Positions 21,737 through 33,935 of a DNA stretch of 64,000 nt are shown piece after piece. Under the pieces are notes generated by a model that did not search any database, had not been told where the DNA came from, and was given only the letters and a program-made list of their open reading frames with translations. Numbering within the stretch: the first letter of the stretch is position 1; each line of letters opens with the position of its first letter. Position numbers and translations under genes: made by a program. This stretch comes from Cepaea nemoralis. Lineage: Eukaryota > Mollusca > Gastropoda > Stylommatophora > Helicidae. The stretch covers positions 1 through 64,000 of the forward strand of contig JACEFZ010018192.1 in assembly GCA_014155875.1 (NCBI GenBank). The letters are read 5' to 3'.

Positions 21737-22661
21737 ACCTGTGTAGATTCTCTTCAATCTGGCTCTAGAGAAAGTTGTAAGGAAGGTAAAGGAGGAATGT
21801 GATATTGGAGGAACATCCAAGCTGCTTGGTTATGCAGATGATATAGATATTATAGGGCAAAGTGAACAAAAGACATTAGAAATATTGACTCACTTAAAGG
21901 AAAAAGCCCAACAGATGGGGCTGGTTATCAACCAAGATAAGACAGAATATATGGTAATTTCAAGAGACGGAATGGCTAAAAACTCTGGCCACATACAAAT
22001 AGATAATATGACCATTAAAAGAACGGAAACATACAAATACCTGGGTACAATCTTCAACTGCTCCAACATCATAAGGGAAGAAATACAAACTAGAATCAAC
22101 TCTGGAAATAAGATATACTATGCACTACAACATCTACTAAAATCAAAGGCGCTATCTCGTAACACCAAAATCACAATATACAAAACACTGATCAGACCAG
22201 TTGTGCTGTATGGCTCTGAAACCTGGAGTACAACGAAAGGAGACGAAGCCTTGTTACAAACCTTTGAGAACAAAATTTTAAGACGCATCTTTGGACCCAT
22301 TAGGGATACACAAAGTGGAGAGTGGAAAAGAAGAAGTAACAAAGACATTTATGATTTGTTTAAGTCCCCGCTAATCACTGGTATCATGAAGGCTAATAGA
22401 CTACAATGGCTGGGGCATATAGAAAGAATGGAAGATAATAGGGAAACAAAACTCGCTTACACTCAGGAAATAAATGACCGTAGACCCCGAGGTAGACCAA
22501 GAAGGCGGTGGAGAGATAATATACATACAGACCTACAAGCACTTGGAATCAACGACTGGCAAGAGAAGGTCCACCAGAGAGACGAATGGAGACAGATTGT
22601 ATTTGCAGCAAAGAACCTCAATGGCTCGGAACGCTGAAGAAGAAGAAGACCTGTGTAGATT
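21737..22661 (+). mobile_element. LINE family E copy with 13-bp target duplication
   Basis: ACCTGTGTAGATT occurs at 21737-21749 and again at 22649-22661. Between them lies a 5'-truncated element, 21750-22648, ending in a short (GAA)n tail. The perfect duplication fixes both ends and indicates a recent, target-primed insertion. Confidence 0.92.
21747..22637 (+). pseudogene. LINE family E, RT C-terminal ORF (5' truncated)
   Basis: One open frame of about 296 codons, starting inside RT (LFNLALEKVVRKV). It has the catalytic YADD (LLGYADDIDIIG, about 21831), then MGLVINQDKTEYMVISR, YKYLGTIFN, LYGSETWSTTKGDEALLQTF, ILRRIFGPIRD, LQWLGHIERM, RPRGRPRRRW and the C-terminus KNLNGSER. No stop or shift is seen, so it is young, but motif A and the endonuclease are absent, so it cannot act alone. 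Any ATG-start product from 21885 would lack the active site. Confidence 0.88.
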
Positions 22662-22991
22662 AGGACTGCCGTGTGACATGATCACTAATGCGAAGCTTAC
22701 GGTGAGAACTACACAGATTCCATCTAATCGAGATGAGAAGAAAAGATTTAATAGATGGTTAGCTTTCATATTCATAAACCCTTATAATCGTAACATTCGA
22801 ATGTCTTTCTCTTCAATATATGAAGTTTTTCTTCTGTTTTTTTTTTTTAATGTCTTGTAATACTGTCACCACATGTTAGAATATTTAAATACAATTTCAC
22901 TGAGAGTCATTCGAATTGGTGTGATTAAAGAGACAAACAAACAAACTATCGTCTATCCTTTATTTGTCGCATGTATACTTTATATTGCGGA
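22662..22991. other. GPCR-2 3' flank
   Basis: AT-rich. On the - strand it follows the GPCR-2 stop; possible 3' UTR. AATAAA-like strings are not decisive. Confidence 0.35.
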
Positions 22992-23615
22992 TTATTTACT
23001 TGAATACGATGATTTGTTCACATTTTCGAATGCACAGAACATTTGTGAAAGCGTGTTCCGGTATTTACTACTCATTTTGAAGTAAATAAAAATGTTTGCT
23101 GAAGAATTTATTGATTCCATGAGTGTCATAGCGTTACAAACAATGATAGTCACTTTAACGTATCTGCCGCCAAAATTAAGATCGGGTACAAAGGCAATAG
23201 CCAGCATAGCTAAACATACTGGGATAAAGCAAGATATAAACAATACAGAAATCATAACAACCATCTTCGCCGCCTTCTGATTACGTGCTGAAATATTATC
23301 AGATGCCGTAGTAGTTGTTGAAGAGTTCCGCCATTGTGTTGTTTGATTCAATTTATATACGAGAATTACAGTGCAAATACCTATGACTATAAATGCAACA
23401 CATGGTAATAAAAAGTTATTGATTGTGTAATAGATGGCTTCAAATGTTTCTCCATTCGGGGCAGTAATAATCGTCAACAGGGTTCTGTTCTTGGCGGGAA
23501 GGTATGTCATGCCCAGATTGTTGACAACATAAATTGGAGCTCCACTAGTCAGGAGGATTATGAAGACGCAGGATATAGTCGCTGACATCCGTCTTGGGGT
23601 GATGATTAGATGTAC
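22992..23615 (-). CDS. GPCR-2, terminal exon (TM4-TM7 and C-tail)
   Basis: - strand exon of 624 bp including the stop. Acceptor TTGCCTTAG|GTACAT gives VHLIITPRRMSATIS, joining in phase 0 to ..LMPLK of the 215-bp exon. TM4 CVFIILLTSGAPIYVV; ECL2 with KNRT; TM5 TINNFLLPCVAFIVIGIC; ICL3 rich in Ser/Thr; TM6 [23 protein letters not shown]7 [19 protein letters not shown]. The C-tail ends NVNKSSYSSK. Close paralogue of GPCR-1. No damage seen. Confidence 0.88.
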   Translation of the reverse strand, partial: VHLIITPRRMSATISCVFIILLTSGAPIYVVNNLGMTYLPAKNRTLLTIITAPNGETFEAIYYTINNFLLPCVAFIVIGICTVILVYKLNQTTQWRNSSTTTTASDNISARNQKAAKMVVMISVLFISCFIPVCLAMLAIAFVPDLNFGGRYVKVTIIVCNAMTLMESINSSANIFIYFKMSSKYRNTLSQMFCAFENVNKSSYSSK

Positions 23616-23785
23616 CTAAGGCAAAGTAGTTAGAAATTGTGCAATGTGTATTATAATTGACATGGCATTTGACTTCTGCTACTTCTTTTGATGCATCGAT
23701 TAATTTTCCTAATATTTCTATCGTTTTTCCCTCCTGTTCTTCACTCTCAGCCTTCTCGTAATGTGTTTAACTCTCATTTCCTCAT

Positions 23786-24048
23786 TCTTCTTCTTCTTCT
23801 TCTTCCTCTTCTTGTTCTTCTTCTTGTTCTTCTTCGTTTTCTTCTTCCTCGATCTCTTCTTCTTCTTCTTCTTCTTCTTCTTCTTCTTCTTCTTCTTCTT
23901 CTTCTTCTTCTTCTTCTTCTTCTTCTTCTTCTTCTTCTTCTTCTTCTTCTTCTTCTTCTTCTTCTTCTTCTTCTTCTTCTTCTTCTTCTTCTTCTTCTTC
24001 TGCGTTTTCTTCCTCTTCTTCTTCAATCTTATTCTTCTTCGTCTTCTA
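23786..24048. repeat. (TTC)n array
   Basis: Interrupted TTC/TTG at the ends, with a pure run from about 23857 to 24000 (about 48 units). On the GPCR-2 sense strand this is (GAA)n, a type able to form triplex DNA. Confidence 0.97.
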
Positions 24049-24049
24049 T

Positions 24050-24656
<607 letters not shown>

Positions 24657-24689
24657 TACTGCTACTAACAGTTTCTTTGATCACATTCA

Positions 24690-24865
24690 TCATAACGCTT
24701 GACTGCTGGTCGTGTGTTCATGTGTTCGAATTCTCATCGAAGCAGATGTTTTTAATTTGCCTGCACTCCCAGGTGATCCAGTATAAAATAGGTATCACGA
24801 AATGTCTTAGGAAGCTAAGGCAAAAGTATGTAAAATGGCCCTTGTTATACAGTGATCAGATTAAT
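24690..24865 (+). mobile_element. SINE-4, 5' degraded
   Basis: B box CATGTGTTCGAATTCTCATC at 24719, body TTTTTAATTTGCCTGCACTC, ATCCAGTATAAAATAGGTAT, AATGTCTTAGGAAGCTAAGG. Same order as 18196-18420. Confidence 0.7.
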
Positions 24866-25222
24866 AGGTCTGTTTTCAGGATTACACAATAAACAATCAG
24901 TGTATTAGCACGATATGCATATACCTGGGTTTAGAAGGCATACGGAGTGTCAAGTTGATAACTTGTTCATCCTTTTACATGTTATCATTGTAAACTGTAT
25001 CTCGACCATTTATAAACTAGATGAGCAGTGGACGAGATGAGAAGTGGACTTGATGATCTATGCTACTTAGAATCGTGCTAGTGTTGATACAGAGGTTGGT
25101 TTAGTAGGAATTTAATTCAAGAATAATGCAAACAGATGTTATGTTACGCCTTTGCATTGAAATTTTAGTAAGCAAATAGCTAGAATGGCAGAGAAGTGTA
25201 GGGGATATGAACACGGGCAGAC
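24866..25222. other. Unassigned intron sequence
   Basis: Nothing recognised in about 360 bases. Confidence 0.3.
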
Positions 25223-25232
25223 TAATGTATTG

Positions 25233-25308
<76 letters not shown>

Positions 25309-25550
25309 GCATATCCCTTACAGGACGTTGCAGTCAACACCAGCATATTTCAGCTGCTGTTTATGTACTAGACAAGATTACGCTCAGTAGTTTGCCACTG
25401 CTTTCTGAGCGACCAGCTCACATATCCCGTAAGTTACCAACTCGGCGAGAACCGCTACTGATTCTCGCGCAGGTTACGTTACTCACGGGAATATACGGGA
25501 TTACGGAGAAAGACGTTAACATCTAGGCCAGGGAGTCCTCATTAATGTAT
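25223..25550 (-). mobile_element. SINE C with (TTG)n tail and 8-bp target duplication
   Basis: TAATGTAT at 25223-25230 and 25543-25550. Inside, (TTG)n of about 25 units (25233-25309) is the (CAA)n tail on the element's strand. Then GCATATCCCTTACAGGACGT, the GTAGTTTGCCACTGCTTTCT body and a head ending CTAGGCCAGGGAGTCC. Confidence 0.85.
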
Positions 25551-25599
25551 AATATAATATAATAACATATAATATATGTTGTTATTCAAAAATATGTGA

Positions 25600-25682
25600 G
25601 TGTGCGTAGTGTGTGTGTGTGTGTTTCAGTGTACGAGTGTGTGTGTGTATATGTGTGTGTGTGTGGGGGGGGGGGGGTGTGT
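25600..25682. repeat. (GT)n with G-run
   Basis: GT-rich stretch ending in a run of about a dozen G near 25664-25677. Confidence 0.95.
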
Positions 25683-25864
25683 GCAGTAAGAAAGCCAACG
25701 GAATCAAGCACGGACATATATTAACTCATCTGCTGATAATGATCAGTAAGGAACGAATATGTGACAAATCACATGAGTCTGCTTTAGATGACAGTGATAA
25801 ACAGAAAATAGTTAGTTACATACAATACCATTATACAATTATCATTTCGTTAACACAAACCAAC

Positions 25865-26079
25865 CTTTAAAGGCATAAGTATACAGAAGCATCTCTCTAT
25901 TATGATTATAGCCGTAATCCAACTGGTGATGCGACAAAAAGTCACGTGAGGTATTCCTGCTGACACATATCCAACGGAGATGGGCTCGAAGGTCAGATCT
26001 GCTTCTGACAACCATAAGGTGAACCATATGTTCAGCAAGGTGCCCGTTAGCAAGGAACCAAGATCAGACACTGCCAGGC
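25865..26079 (-). CDS. GPCR-2, internal exon (TM2-TM3)
   Basis: - strand exon of 215 bp, acceptor ACATGTAG at 26081-26080, donor AAG|GTTGG at 25865/25864. Encodes LAVSDLGSLLTGTLLNIWF, ECL1 and CRITSWITAIIIIERCFCIL followed by MPLK. It receives one base from exon 1 (phase 1), completing the Gly codon of FLG|LAVSDLG. Same length and phases as the GPCR-1 exon at 5482-5696. Confidence 0.88.
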
Positions 26080-26157
26080 CTACATGTTGATGGAAAAGAT
26101 TGTTTCGTGTATACATCGAGCAAATAAATAAAAAAATTTTCTTTAAATAAAAGTGAA

Positions 26158-27395
26158 AGAAACAAGGACACATTTAGTTTGACAAATAACAATAACACCC
26201 TCATTAAATAACAGTGTAAGAAGAAAGGTCACATTTTCACTGACAAATAACAGATACGCTTCTTTACATAATAGTGTAAGAATAAAGGACATATTCCCTC
26301 TGACAAATAACAAAAGCGCTTTTAAATAATAGTAAGAATAAAGGACACATTTCCTCTGGCAAATAATAAACACACTTCTTTAAATAATAGTGTAAGAATA
26401 AAGGACACGTTTTCTCTGAAAATAACAAAACCACTTTTGTTTAATAATAGTGTACGAATAAAGGACGCAAACATACTTCTTTAAATAGTAGTGTAAGAAT
26501 AAAGGACACATTTCCTCTGACAAATAAAAATAAATGATTCTCTAAATAATAGTCAATGAATGAATCACCCAAAAAAAAGAGAAGTAGATCGTGAGCTTGT
26601 GCACGTATAACGGACACATTTTCTCTGAATATAACACACACAAAAACTTCTTTAAATAATAGTGTTAGAATAAAGAATACATGTCATCTGCCTAATAAAA
26701 ACAATTCTTTAAATAATAGTGTAATAATAAAGAACACATTTTCTCTGTCAAATAACAAAAACACTTCTGTAAATAATAGTGTAAGAATAAATAAAGAACA
26801 CATTTTCGCTGTCAAATAACAAAACCATTTCTGGAAGTAATAGTGTAAGGATAAAGGACACACCTCCCTTGGACAATAACAAAGACACGTCTTTAAATAA
26901 TATTTAAGAATAAAGGAAACATTTCCTATGTCATATAACAAAAACACTTCTGTAAATAATAGTGTAAGAATAAAGGATACATTTCCTCTATTAAATAACA
27001 AAACCACTGCTGTAAATAATAGTGTAACAGTAAAGAACACATTTTCTTTGTCAAAAAACAAAAACACTTCTGTAAATAATATTGTTAGAATAAAGGACAC
27101 ATATCCTCTGAAAATAAATTTTTAAAAAAAAGCTTCTGTAAATAATTGTGTTAGAATAAAGAACACATTTCCTCTGAAATAAATAAACCACTTCTGTAAA
27201 TAATAGTGTTAGAATAAAGGACACATTTCCTGTGTCGAACAACACGAACATTTCTGTAAATAAAAGTGTAAAAATAGAGGACACCGTTTCTATATTAAAT
27301 AACAAAAACACTTCAGTAAATAATAATGTTAGAATAAAGAACATATTTTCTCTGTCAAGCAGCACAAACACTTCTTAAATAATAGTGTGAAATTA
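26158..27395. repeat. 61-bp minisatellite, about 20 units
   Basis: Imperfect repeats of the type AAACACTTCTGTAAATAATA, GTGTAAGAATAAAGGACACA, TTTCCTCTGACAAATAAC, period 60-62 bp. Units diverge by substitutions and small gaps. On the - strand it gives a spurious repeating hydrophobic peptide (FILTLLFTEVFLLF). Within GPCR-2 intron 1. Confidence 0.92.
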
Positions 27396-27505
27396 TAGGG
27401 TACATTTCCACGCCTAGGGGAACATGGGGTATACGGTGCTAGCCAAATAAATTCTTCCGGAAATTGGCACAGAAATGGTGATGTGGTTGTGACATTTCTA
27501 AACAT
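27396..27505 (+). repeat. SINE-5-like fragment
   Basis: TACATTTCCACGCCTAGGGG then GGTATACGGTGCTAGCCAAA and GGAAATTGGCACAGAAATGG. Related to 38686-38815 (CATATGGTGCTGG) and 53060-53200 (CATATGGTGCTAGGTCCATA). Function unknown. Confidence 0.5.
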
Positions 27506-28615
27506 TTATAATGTCGACGCCATCAGCCTTCTTCCAAATAAAGAGGAAAAAGCGTTTCAATGGTCACAATGTAAATGCGAGACACTCCTTGGATTTTAAT
27601 TCTAACACTAAACCACCACCTTTCCCCTTTTGAAAGTTTCAACTTTGAGAAACTGTCATCGCTGGAATTGGAAACAGCGACTTCAAAGAAAAATAGCAAA
27701 CACGGCCATGGAGAATTTAACGCTTACACCAAGGATTGGACGAGCAGATAAAATTAGCCCCTCTACCCCCAATTTAAAGAACATCACACCCACTACCCCC
27801 CAATCAGGGCGAAGTCATGTTCGCGCGGAAATTGAGCGGTTCCATTCGAAGCGGCACATGTAATACCTATTAACATAATATATGTTAATAAGGGAGTCAT
27901 TGGGATGTTTGCGAAATAGAACAATATTCGAGGGCAGTCACAAGAGATGAACTCACTCAACTAGACGTGTTCACCGGTCGGCTGATGTTGTTGTGGTGTT
28001 GTGTTTTAGTTCAAATTCATAATGGCTTTTGGTGTGTTGAAAATTATATGAATAACATTAAGAACTAGTACATCTGAATTTATAGTAGAGATTCTTTGTG
28101 AAGTTCTAGAGTAGTCACAGGAAGAGAATAGGTGATTATTTCTTCGACTTGGAGAGATAGTGAATGAACTTTATTCTTGTTCTGTCCATACGATACTTGT
28201 ATATGAGAGATGAACTTTACTTCCTCTAGTCATTAAGATTTTCAATGTGTAGTTATGTTTCCACAGGGACTATCATGTGGCTGTTTTATAATTTTACCTA
28301 TAGAATTTATAGATGACCATTTTCTGGAAATCTCTTATAATTTCTTTGTCTATATATTCAGAGGAGACTATGTTTCTTTATATGTGTATTCATGTATGGG
28401 GAATTAATAGTGAATTTATTTATAAATGTAAACATGAATACGGGGTTACCTATACCATTATACGGTACGGAGGAGCCCTGCCAAGACGGATAAATGGCAT
28501 CACCCTTGCTGAGGTCCACCAGATATTCTCGGCGCTAGAGCCTTGAAAGAACGAGAATGATTCTTCTCCATAAGGCAGGAGTGAGAGAAGACACAGCATG
28601 CCAATATAGGCAGTG

Positions 28616-28618
<3 letters not shown>
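27506..28618. other. Unassigned intron sequence, about 1.1 kb
   Basis: No confident coding. The inverted TATTAACATAATATATGTTAATA near 27868 is a short AT palindrome. Confidence 0.3.

Positions 28619-28708
<90 letters not shown>
28619..28708. repeat. (CT)n microsatellite
   Basis: About 40 CT units, one TT interruption, with a C-run just before (28617-28627). Confidence 0.97.
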
Positions 28709-28711
<3 letters not shown>

Positions 28712-30174
28712 ATTGTTTGGTGATTGTTGTCTTTTCTTCCAATTGGCTTCTGTGGGTATGACTATAGTGTTTGGCACACACTGTTTACAGGTAACGGTTG
28801 TTTCTTCATTGGGATGAAAACGTCGTTATTTGGCTAAAACTGGAGTGTATTCCAGAATATTGTTTACAAGGGAGTCAGAGTCATTTATGGGAGATGACTG
28901 GGATTTGCCTTGTCATTTCTTCAAGAGTTAATTCCCCTTAAACCTCATTGACCTTGCACGTTTTCACAGCATCCTCGGCATATGACAAGTAGCTAACCAC
29001 CATGTTGGTATTCTTCTTTTTTATTGAGAGCTGTGTCAACTAGGGAAATACTTATTACATCAGAGTTGACTTTTTTGGATCCAGACCATACGGACATTCG
29101 CAAGATATGTTTTGTGAAGATATCCTAGATATTCACCACCGACAGTTATGTGATGTACCTTACACCTTTGGTACTCTATGGGATTTATAATCTGTTTATC
29201 TTTAGTGGTCCGTGTGCTATAAGGGACTTTTTTTTATTTTTAAGCTGCTGTGTTAAGGTTTAAGATAAGTAATTAAGTAAGAGATAAGTATTAAGAGACA
29301 TTTTTGACGATATGGTTTCATCGGACTCATCATAATTAGAAATCATTTATGGGCTTACAATTTTGTGTGTGTGTGTGTAATATGTTGTTGTTTTTTTTTT
29401 CAAATTGGGTGTTGCCATATGTACTCGAGCATACACACTGGAACCCTCCCTCTTTTGTTATCCCAATAGACTGTTATAATATATAATCACGAGTTGGTTC
29501 TTTGATTGTTACTGGACGTATTACATTCATATATGTGTTTTAATTTGTAGTAAGTTCATCAATACGGAGCTATTTGTGGCAAGACAATCACCAAAACTTG
29601 CAGCGTGTCCAGAGTGAGTGTCCTATCTGCAGTTCACTAACTTTCTTGTGTTATATTTGGCCTTCGGTGAGAACGCCTAACTATCTCATCTGTCTCCACC
29701 CCTAGGGAATCTTAAAGCACCGTTTCGGATTTTCTTATATCAGGAGGTCTTTTAGAATTGGGGAATCCCTCTCCAATTTCCGTTTTACACCCCACAGTGG
29801 TCAATATCACGCCGGCTTCCATTACTCGTCTGAACATTTCCTGGTTTCCTGGATTCTGGATCCTTTGATAGCTCACCAGCCTGATACATGTTCATGCACA
29901 AAGTGTCTGCATTGGCATGTGTCCATCGTCATGTGACAATCGTCGTGCTGGTCTCCCCTGCGACATCCTTCAGGGTACATTCCTTCGTTTCTTTTCAAAC
30001 CACTGAGGCATTTAATATTGTCTCAGTGTCCGAGTGATATACCGTTTATAATCCATTTTTGTTCAATATTTAAGAATTGTAGAATGTTAGTGTTTTGTTT
30101 TTTTCTTTTATTTGCCATTGTGTTCTAACATTGTACTTTGACTTTTAAGATTAAAAGTTCATATGTTTGTGTTT
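28709..30174. other. Unassigned intron sequence, about 1.5 kb
   Basis: No coding frames or repeats recognised apart from a short (GT)n near 29367 and T-runs near 29390. Possibly single-copy intron DNA. Confidence 0.3.
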
Positions 30175-32318
30175 TGTTGTTTGTCCATCAAGAATGATGA
30201 TGACCATTCATTTCATCCAGTGGGGTCGAAAGTATGGAGCCGTGGGTTCTAAGATGACTGATAAGGTCTGTTTTGGCTCGAAATTGTCTTTAACAATGTG
30301 GACAAAGAATGCTTGACGTTTCTGGAGGAGGATTTCCTGCAGTGGTCTTTCTATCCTGCCTTTTCTTTACAGCTCTTGCAGTCCTGGTTGCCTCACACAT
30401 GACTGCACCCTTGTGTAATGATGCACGCCACGAATTTCGGTCTCTGGGTGCAGTCTCCTAGGTGTCATGATGAATTCCAAAAGCATTCAGAGAGATTTTC
30501 AGAGTGTCTTTAAAGCGTTTCCTCTGGCCCCCTTGGGAGCGTTTATCACAACGCAGTTCGCTGTAAAAAAATTCGTTTAGGGACCCTGTGTTCTGGTATG
30601 CGAGTCAAGCGACCAGCCCAGCGAATCTGATTCTTCATCAGGTGAGTGTGGATACTGGGCATGGACTCTCCTTCTAGGACTTCAGTGTCTGGGATCTTGT
30701 CTTGCCATTTAATCTTCAGTAGCTTCCTTAGGCAGACTGTGTGGAAGTGGTTTAATTTCCTAGCGTGTCGCTGATAAACAGTCCAGGTTTCACAAGCATA
30801 TAGCAGTGTGGATAATACAACTGCTTTGTAGACTTTTAGCTTTGTTTGCAGGCTTATTCCAGTTCTGTCCCATACATTCTTGTACAATCTGCCAAAGGCC
30901 ACACTGGCCTTGGAGATTATTGCATTCACTTCGTCATCATTTGTGGCAGCTTGTGACACAGTGCTGCCAAGATAGGTGAATTTGTCCACAACACTTAGTC
31001 TATGACCATTCACTTTGATATTCGGCACAGTGTGATTATTCCCTGGAGCTGGCTGGTACATAACTACAGTCTTCTCCAAGTTGATATTGAACCCAAAGTT
31101 GGCACAGGCATGTGAGAAAGATGAAACATTATGTTGCATGTCCGCCTCTGAGTTGGCATATAGAGCGCAATCATCAGCAAACAGGAGCTCTCTGTCGGTG
31201 ACAGTGTCGCTGTTAATTTTGGTTTTAGCTTTCAGCCTTCTGAGATTGAATAACTTTCCATCCATATGGTAGTTGATGTCTATTCCAATGTCGTCGTTCT
31301 CGAAGGCATTCATCAGCATGGCTGAAAACATGAGTCTGAACAGTGTTGGTGCTAGGACACATCCTTGCTTCACTCCATTTGTGACAGGAAAGGGCTCAGA
31401 CAGTTCACCATTTTCCTGTACTCTTGCCTGCATGCCGTCATGAAATAGCCGCACTATTTGGACAAACTTTCGTGGACAGCCATATTTTGCCATGATCTTC
31501 CACAGTCCTTCTCTGCTGACTGTATCAAAAGCCTTGGTAAGGTCAATGAAGGTGGAGAACATTTCGCAGTTCTGTTCCTGACATTTCTCTTGCAGCTGCC
31601 TTGCAACGAAAATCATGTCAACAGTTCCACGTTCTTTTCTGAAGCCACATTGACTCTCAGGAAGAAGACCTTGATCGAGATGGGCCGTGAGGCGATTGAG
31701 AAGAATTCAGGCGAGTATCTTCCCTGCAATTGAAAGCAAGGAGATGCCTCGGTGGTTGTCACAGGATTGGTGGTTTCCTTTACGTTTGTAAAGGTGGACT
31801 ATTGACGCGTCCTTGAAATCTTGTGGCATGGTCTCGTTCACCCATATGTGGTGAAGCTGCGCTGTTAGGACCGGCCCACCTGCCTTGTATATCTCTGCTG
31901 GGATGGAGTCAGGACCAGGTGCCTTTCCGCTGGAGAGTTGCTGGATGGCTTTGTTTATTTCCACTATGGTTGGCAGGTCATCAAGTGTCTCATTGGTGGG
32001 AACTTGAGGAAGGCAGTTGATGGTTTCATCATCGAAGAAGGAAGTTGCATTTAAGATGTTGCTGAAATGCTCTGCCCAGCGTTGAAGGATTTCTTTCTTA
32101 TCGGTGACCAATGTTCCCCCATCTGCACTGAGAAGGGGAGCTATGCCTGGTGATGTAGGACTATAGACCACTTTCAGTGAGTCGTAGAAGTTTTTCATAT
32201 CATGCCTGTCAGCAACGCCTTGAATGTCAACAGCTTTGTTGCTCAGCCAGGAGTCCCGCATGTGCCGAAGTTTCGGCTGCACTACTCTCTGAATGTTCTT
32301 GAAGGCATCTTTGTTTTA
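30175..32318 (-). pseudogene. LINE family C, best copy of the RT
   Basis: - strand, nearly one open frame from 32318 to 30546. Order: AFKNIQRVVQPKLRHMRDSW, thumb-proximal IAPLLSADGGTLVTDKKEIL, LSSGKAPGPDSIPAEIYKAG, FKDASIVHLYKRKGNHQSCD, NHRGISLLSIAGKILA, then TGA at about 31707-31709 where Arg (CGA) is expected, CGFRKERGTVDMIFVARQL, motif A FIDLTKAFDTVSREGLW, motif B NGVKQGCVLAPTLF, catalytic FADDCALYA, YLGSTVSQAA. A one-base loss in a homopolymer near 30566 moves the zinc-finger C-terminus to another frame. The end is (CAA)n-like at 30175. Only two lesions, so comparatively young. The endonuclease is missing. Confidence 0.9.
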
Positions 32319-32640
32319 TGTTGACTTCGGGTGATATATGACGTTGGATGAAGAATGACTTGCGCGATGACTTGGATTAAAGTGAGGAAGAGTTGCGCAA
32401 TTCGTCGACCTCACTCTCTCGCCTGAGTCCATCTGAATCCAGTGGCAAGACAAGTCGAGACGACTGGAGACGAATACAGGTGCAGTGTATGACCAGGGCG
32501 CTACTAGGAGCCACAGGCGCGAACTGGGTGTCAGGCATGGACCAGTGGGGGATGGGTCCTGAAAAGGACATGAGAGTCATCCTTACCAAAGGTGCTACCA
32601 ATGCCTGACACCCCGTACACCCCACGTTTGTGTTTTAGTT
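32319..32640 (-). mobile_element. GC-rich block, probable LINE C 5' region
   Basis: Abuts the 5' edge of the LINE C RT without a visible target duplication. Richer in GC than its surroundings. It contains GTCAGGCATTGGTAGCACC on the - strand near its far end, and an imperfect CAGGCAT repeat (CAGGCATGGACC and ATGCCTGACACC on +). I infer an internally deleted element whose 5' non-coding part is joined to RT; it may instead be an unrelated repeat. Confidence 0.4.
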
Positions 32641-33184
32641 ACTGCGAAATGACCCATGACTCACATCGGTATGTTGCCACATAGAAGATGTATGGTCTCA
32701 AGTAAAGTTCTTTTAATTCTCTAATTTATTCGCTATTATTACTCTAGAGTTCACTGCTTCCCACTCTAATGATGCTTCCTTTGCCTATTTGAATATGAAT
32801 AACATTAAGGTCACTCCTTCACTGGTAAAAGGGGTTGGGGGGGGGGGGGGGAAATTTCCTCTTTATAACATGAATACAACACTGTTTCACCTGTGTTTGG
32901 ATGCTGTTCGTCTGTTGAATTTTGTGACTAATTTTTTTCTACGTGATGGCGTAGCCTGTCGTAAGCACAACCCTCTCTTACCCGCTTCGTGTGACATAGG
33001 GTGCCTTCTTACGATTCTTTGCTTTCCTTGCATAACATTAGGCGCCTTTTACGTTATGCTTGGTATATTGCCGTGTTAACATGCAGTGCTTTCCCTTAGG
33101 ATCCTGTTAACACACAGGCGGGTCCTCCTTAGTCGCTTCTTTCGGCTTGCATGGTAGATTACAGTGTTACTATTTGTTGCTTCC
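32641..33184. other. Unassigned intron sequence
   Basis: Contains a G-run at 32834-32851. Nothing else recognised. Confidence 0.3.
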
Positions 33185-33435
33185 TCATAGGGCCCCGCCG
33201 GCTGTGTAGCGAAGCGGTTCTGGACGCAATTCGTAATCTTGCATACCGCGTTCGAAACACAGCTGTGGGTGATTTGGTAGAAGACCGCCTTGTGTTGGTT
33301 TTTATATAATGGTATGAATGCTGGTAGTTCAGAAAGCAATGACAAACTACTGAACGTAGACTTGCCAAGAAATCACGAACAGGCAAACAATGTTGGAGTT
33401 GATTGCGGTGACCTGTATTGGGTATGCAACAAACT
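33185..33435 (+). mobile_element. SINE B
   Basis: Head CCGGCTGTGTAGCGAAGCGG, CGTAATCTTGCATACCGCGT, B box GCGTTCGAAACACAGC (33249). Body TCAGAAAGCAATGACAAACT, CTGAACGTAGACTTGCCAAG, AATCACGAACAGGC, TGTTGGAGTTGATTGCGGTG, tail GGGTATGCAACAAAC. The clearest copy in forward orientation. Confidence 0.85.
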
Positions 33436-33668
33436 TGATTTAACATAGGATCCCAGTAACATTCTTCTTATACCCCTATGTCATTGTTTCCAAGATCTTC
33501 GTTGATGATGAACTGGTTAAACATCTAAGGCTGTAAGTGCAACCATGTATGGAAGCACACATCAAAACACCCAGTCGTTTCTTCTTAACCAGATGCTGAA
33601 TTTTAAAATACAAATACAGAAAATAAGAAGGGCGTTGTAATGTTAACTTTGAAACTTTAAATCCTTAC

Positions 33669-33891
33669 CCAAGAAACTAATGTTGATTGCTTCTTTTAAT
33701 CCTTGTTTAGCGAAGCACATAATGTTGATGACATTGGAGACAATGCCAAATAAATTAACTGCCTGAATCACGGCAGTACAGATAATCCATACAAAGATAC
33801 GTGATGGTGTGTCGAGAACGAGACGGCCATTTTCAAACACAGTTATAATAGTTGTGTTTTCCATCGGCAAGGTCCTAGTTATAATTCTCAT
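33669..33891 (-). CDS. GPCR-2, first coding exon (N-terminus, TM1)
   Basis: - strand. ATG at 33891, with a second in-frame ATG at 33864 (MENTT). NTT near the N-terminus is a possible glycosylation site. TM1 runs from IFVWIICTAVIQAVNLFG to NVINIMCFAKQG, then INISFLG. Donor TTCTTGG|GTAAGG after 33669 leaves one base of the Gly codon, matching the phase of the exon at 26079. Assembled with the two downstream exons it gives about 353 residues (344 from the second ATG), normal for a class A receptor. A LINE A fragment begins about 45 bp upstream of the ATG. Confidence 0.82.
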
Positions 33892-33935
33892 TAAGGATAC
33901 ACAAACAATCCATCATGCGTTCAGCTACTTCACTA

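Larger units (their letters stand above)
26080..33668 (-). other. GPCR-2 intron 1
   Basis: About 7.6 kb on the - strand between the TM1 and TM2 exons. It contains a 61-bp minisatellite, a SINE-5 fragment, (CT)n, a near-complete LINE C RT region in the same orientation as the gene, and a SINE B. Confidence 0.75.

Noticed and set aside
26143..27371. Leu/Phe-rich repeating peptide on the - strand resembling a multi-pass membrane protein
   Set aside because: Read-through of the 61-bp minisatellite; periodic stops fall between units and units shift frame.
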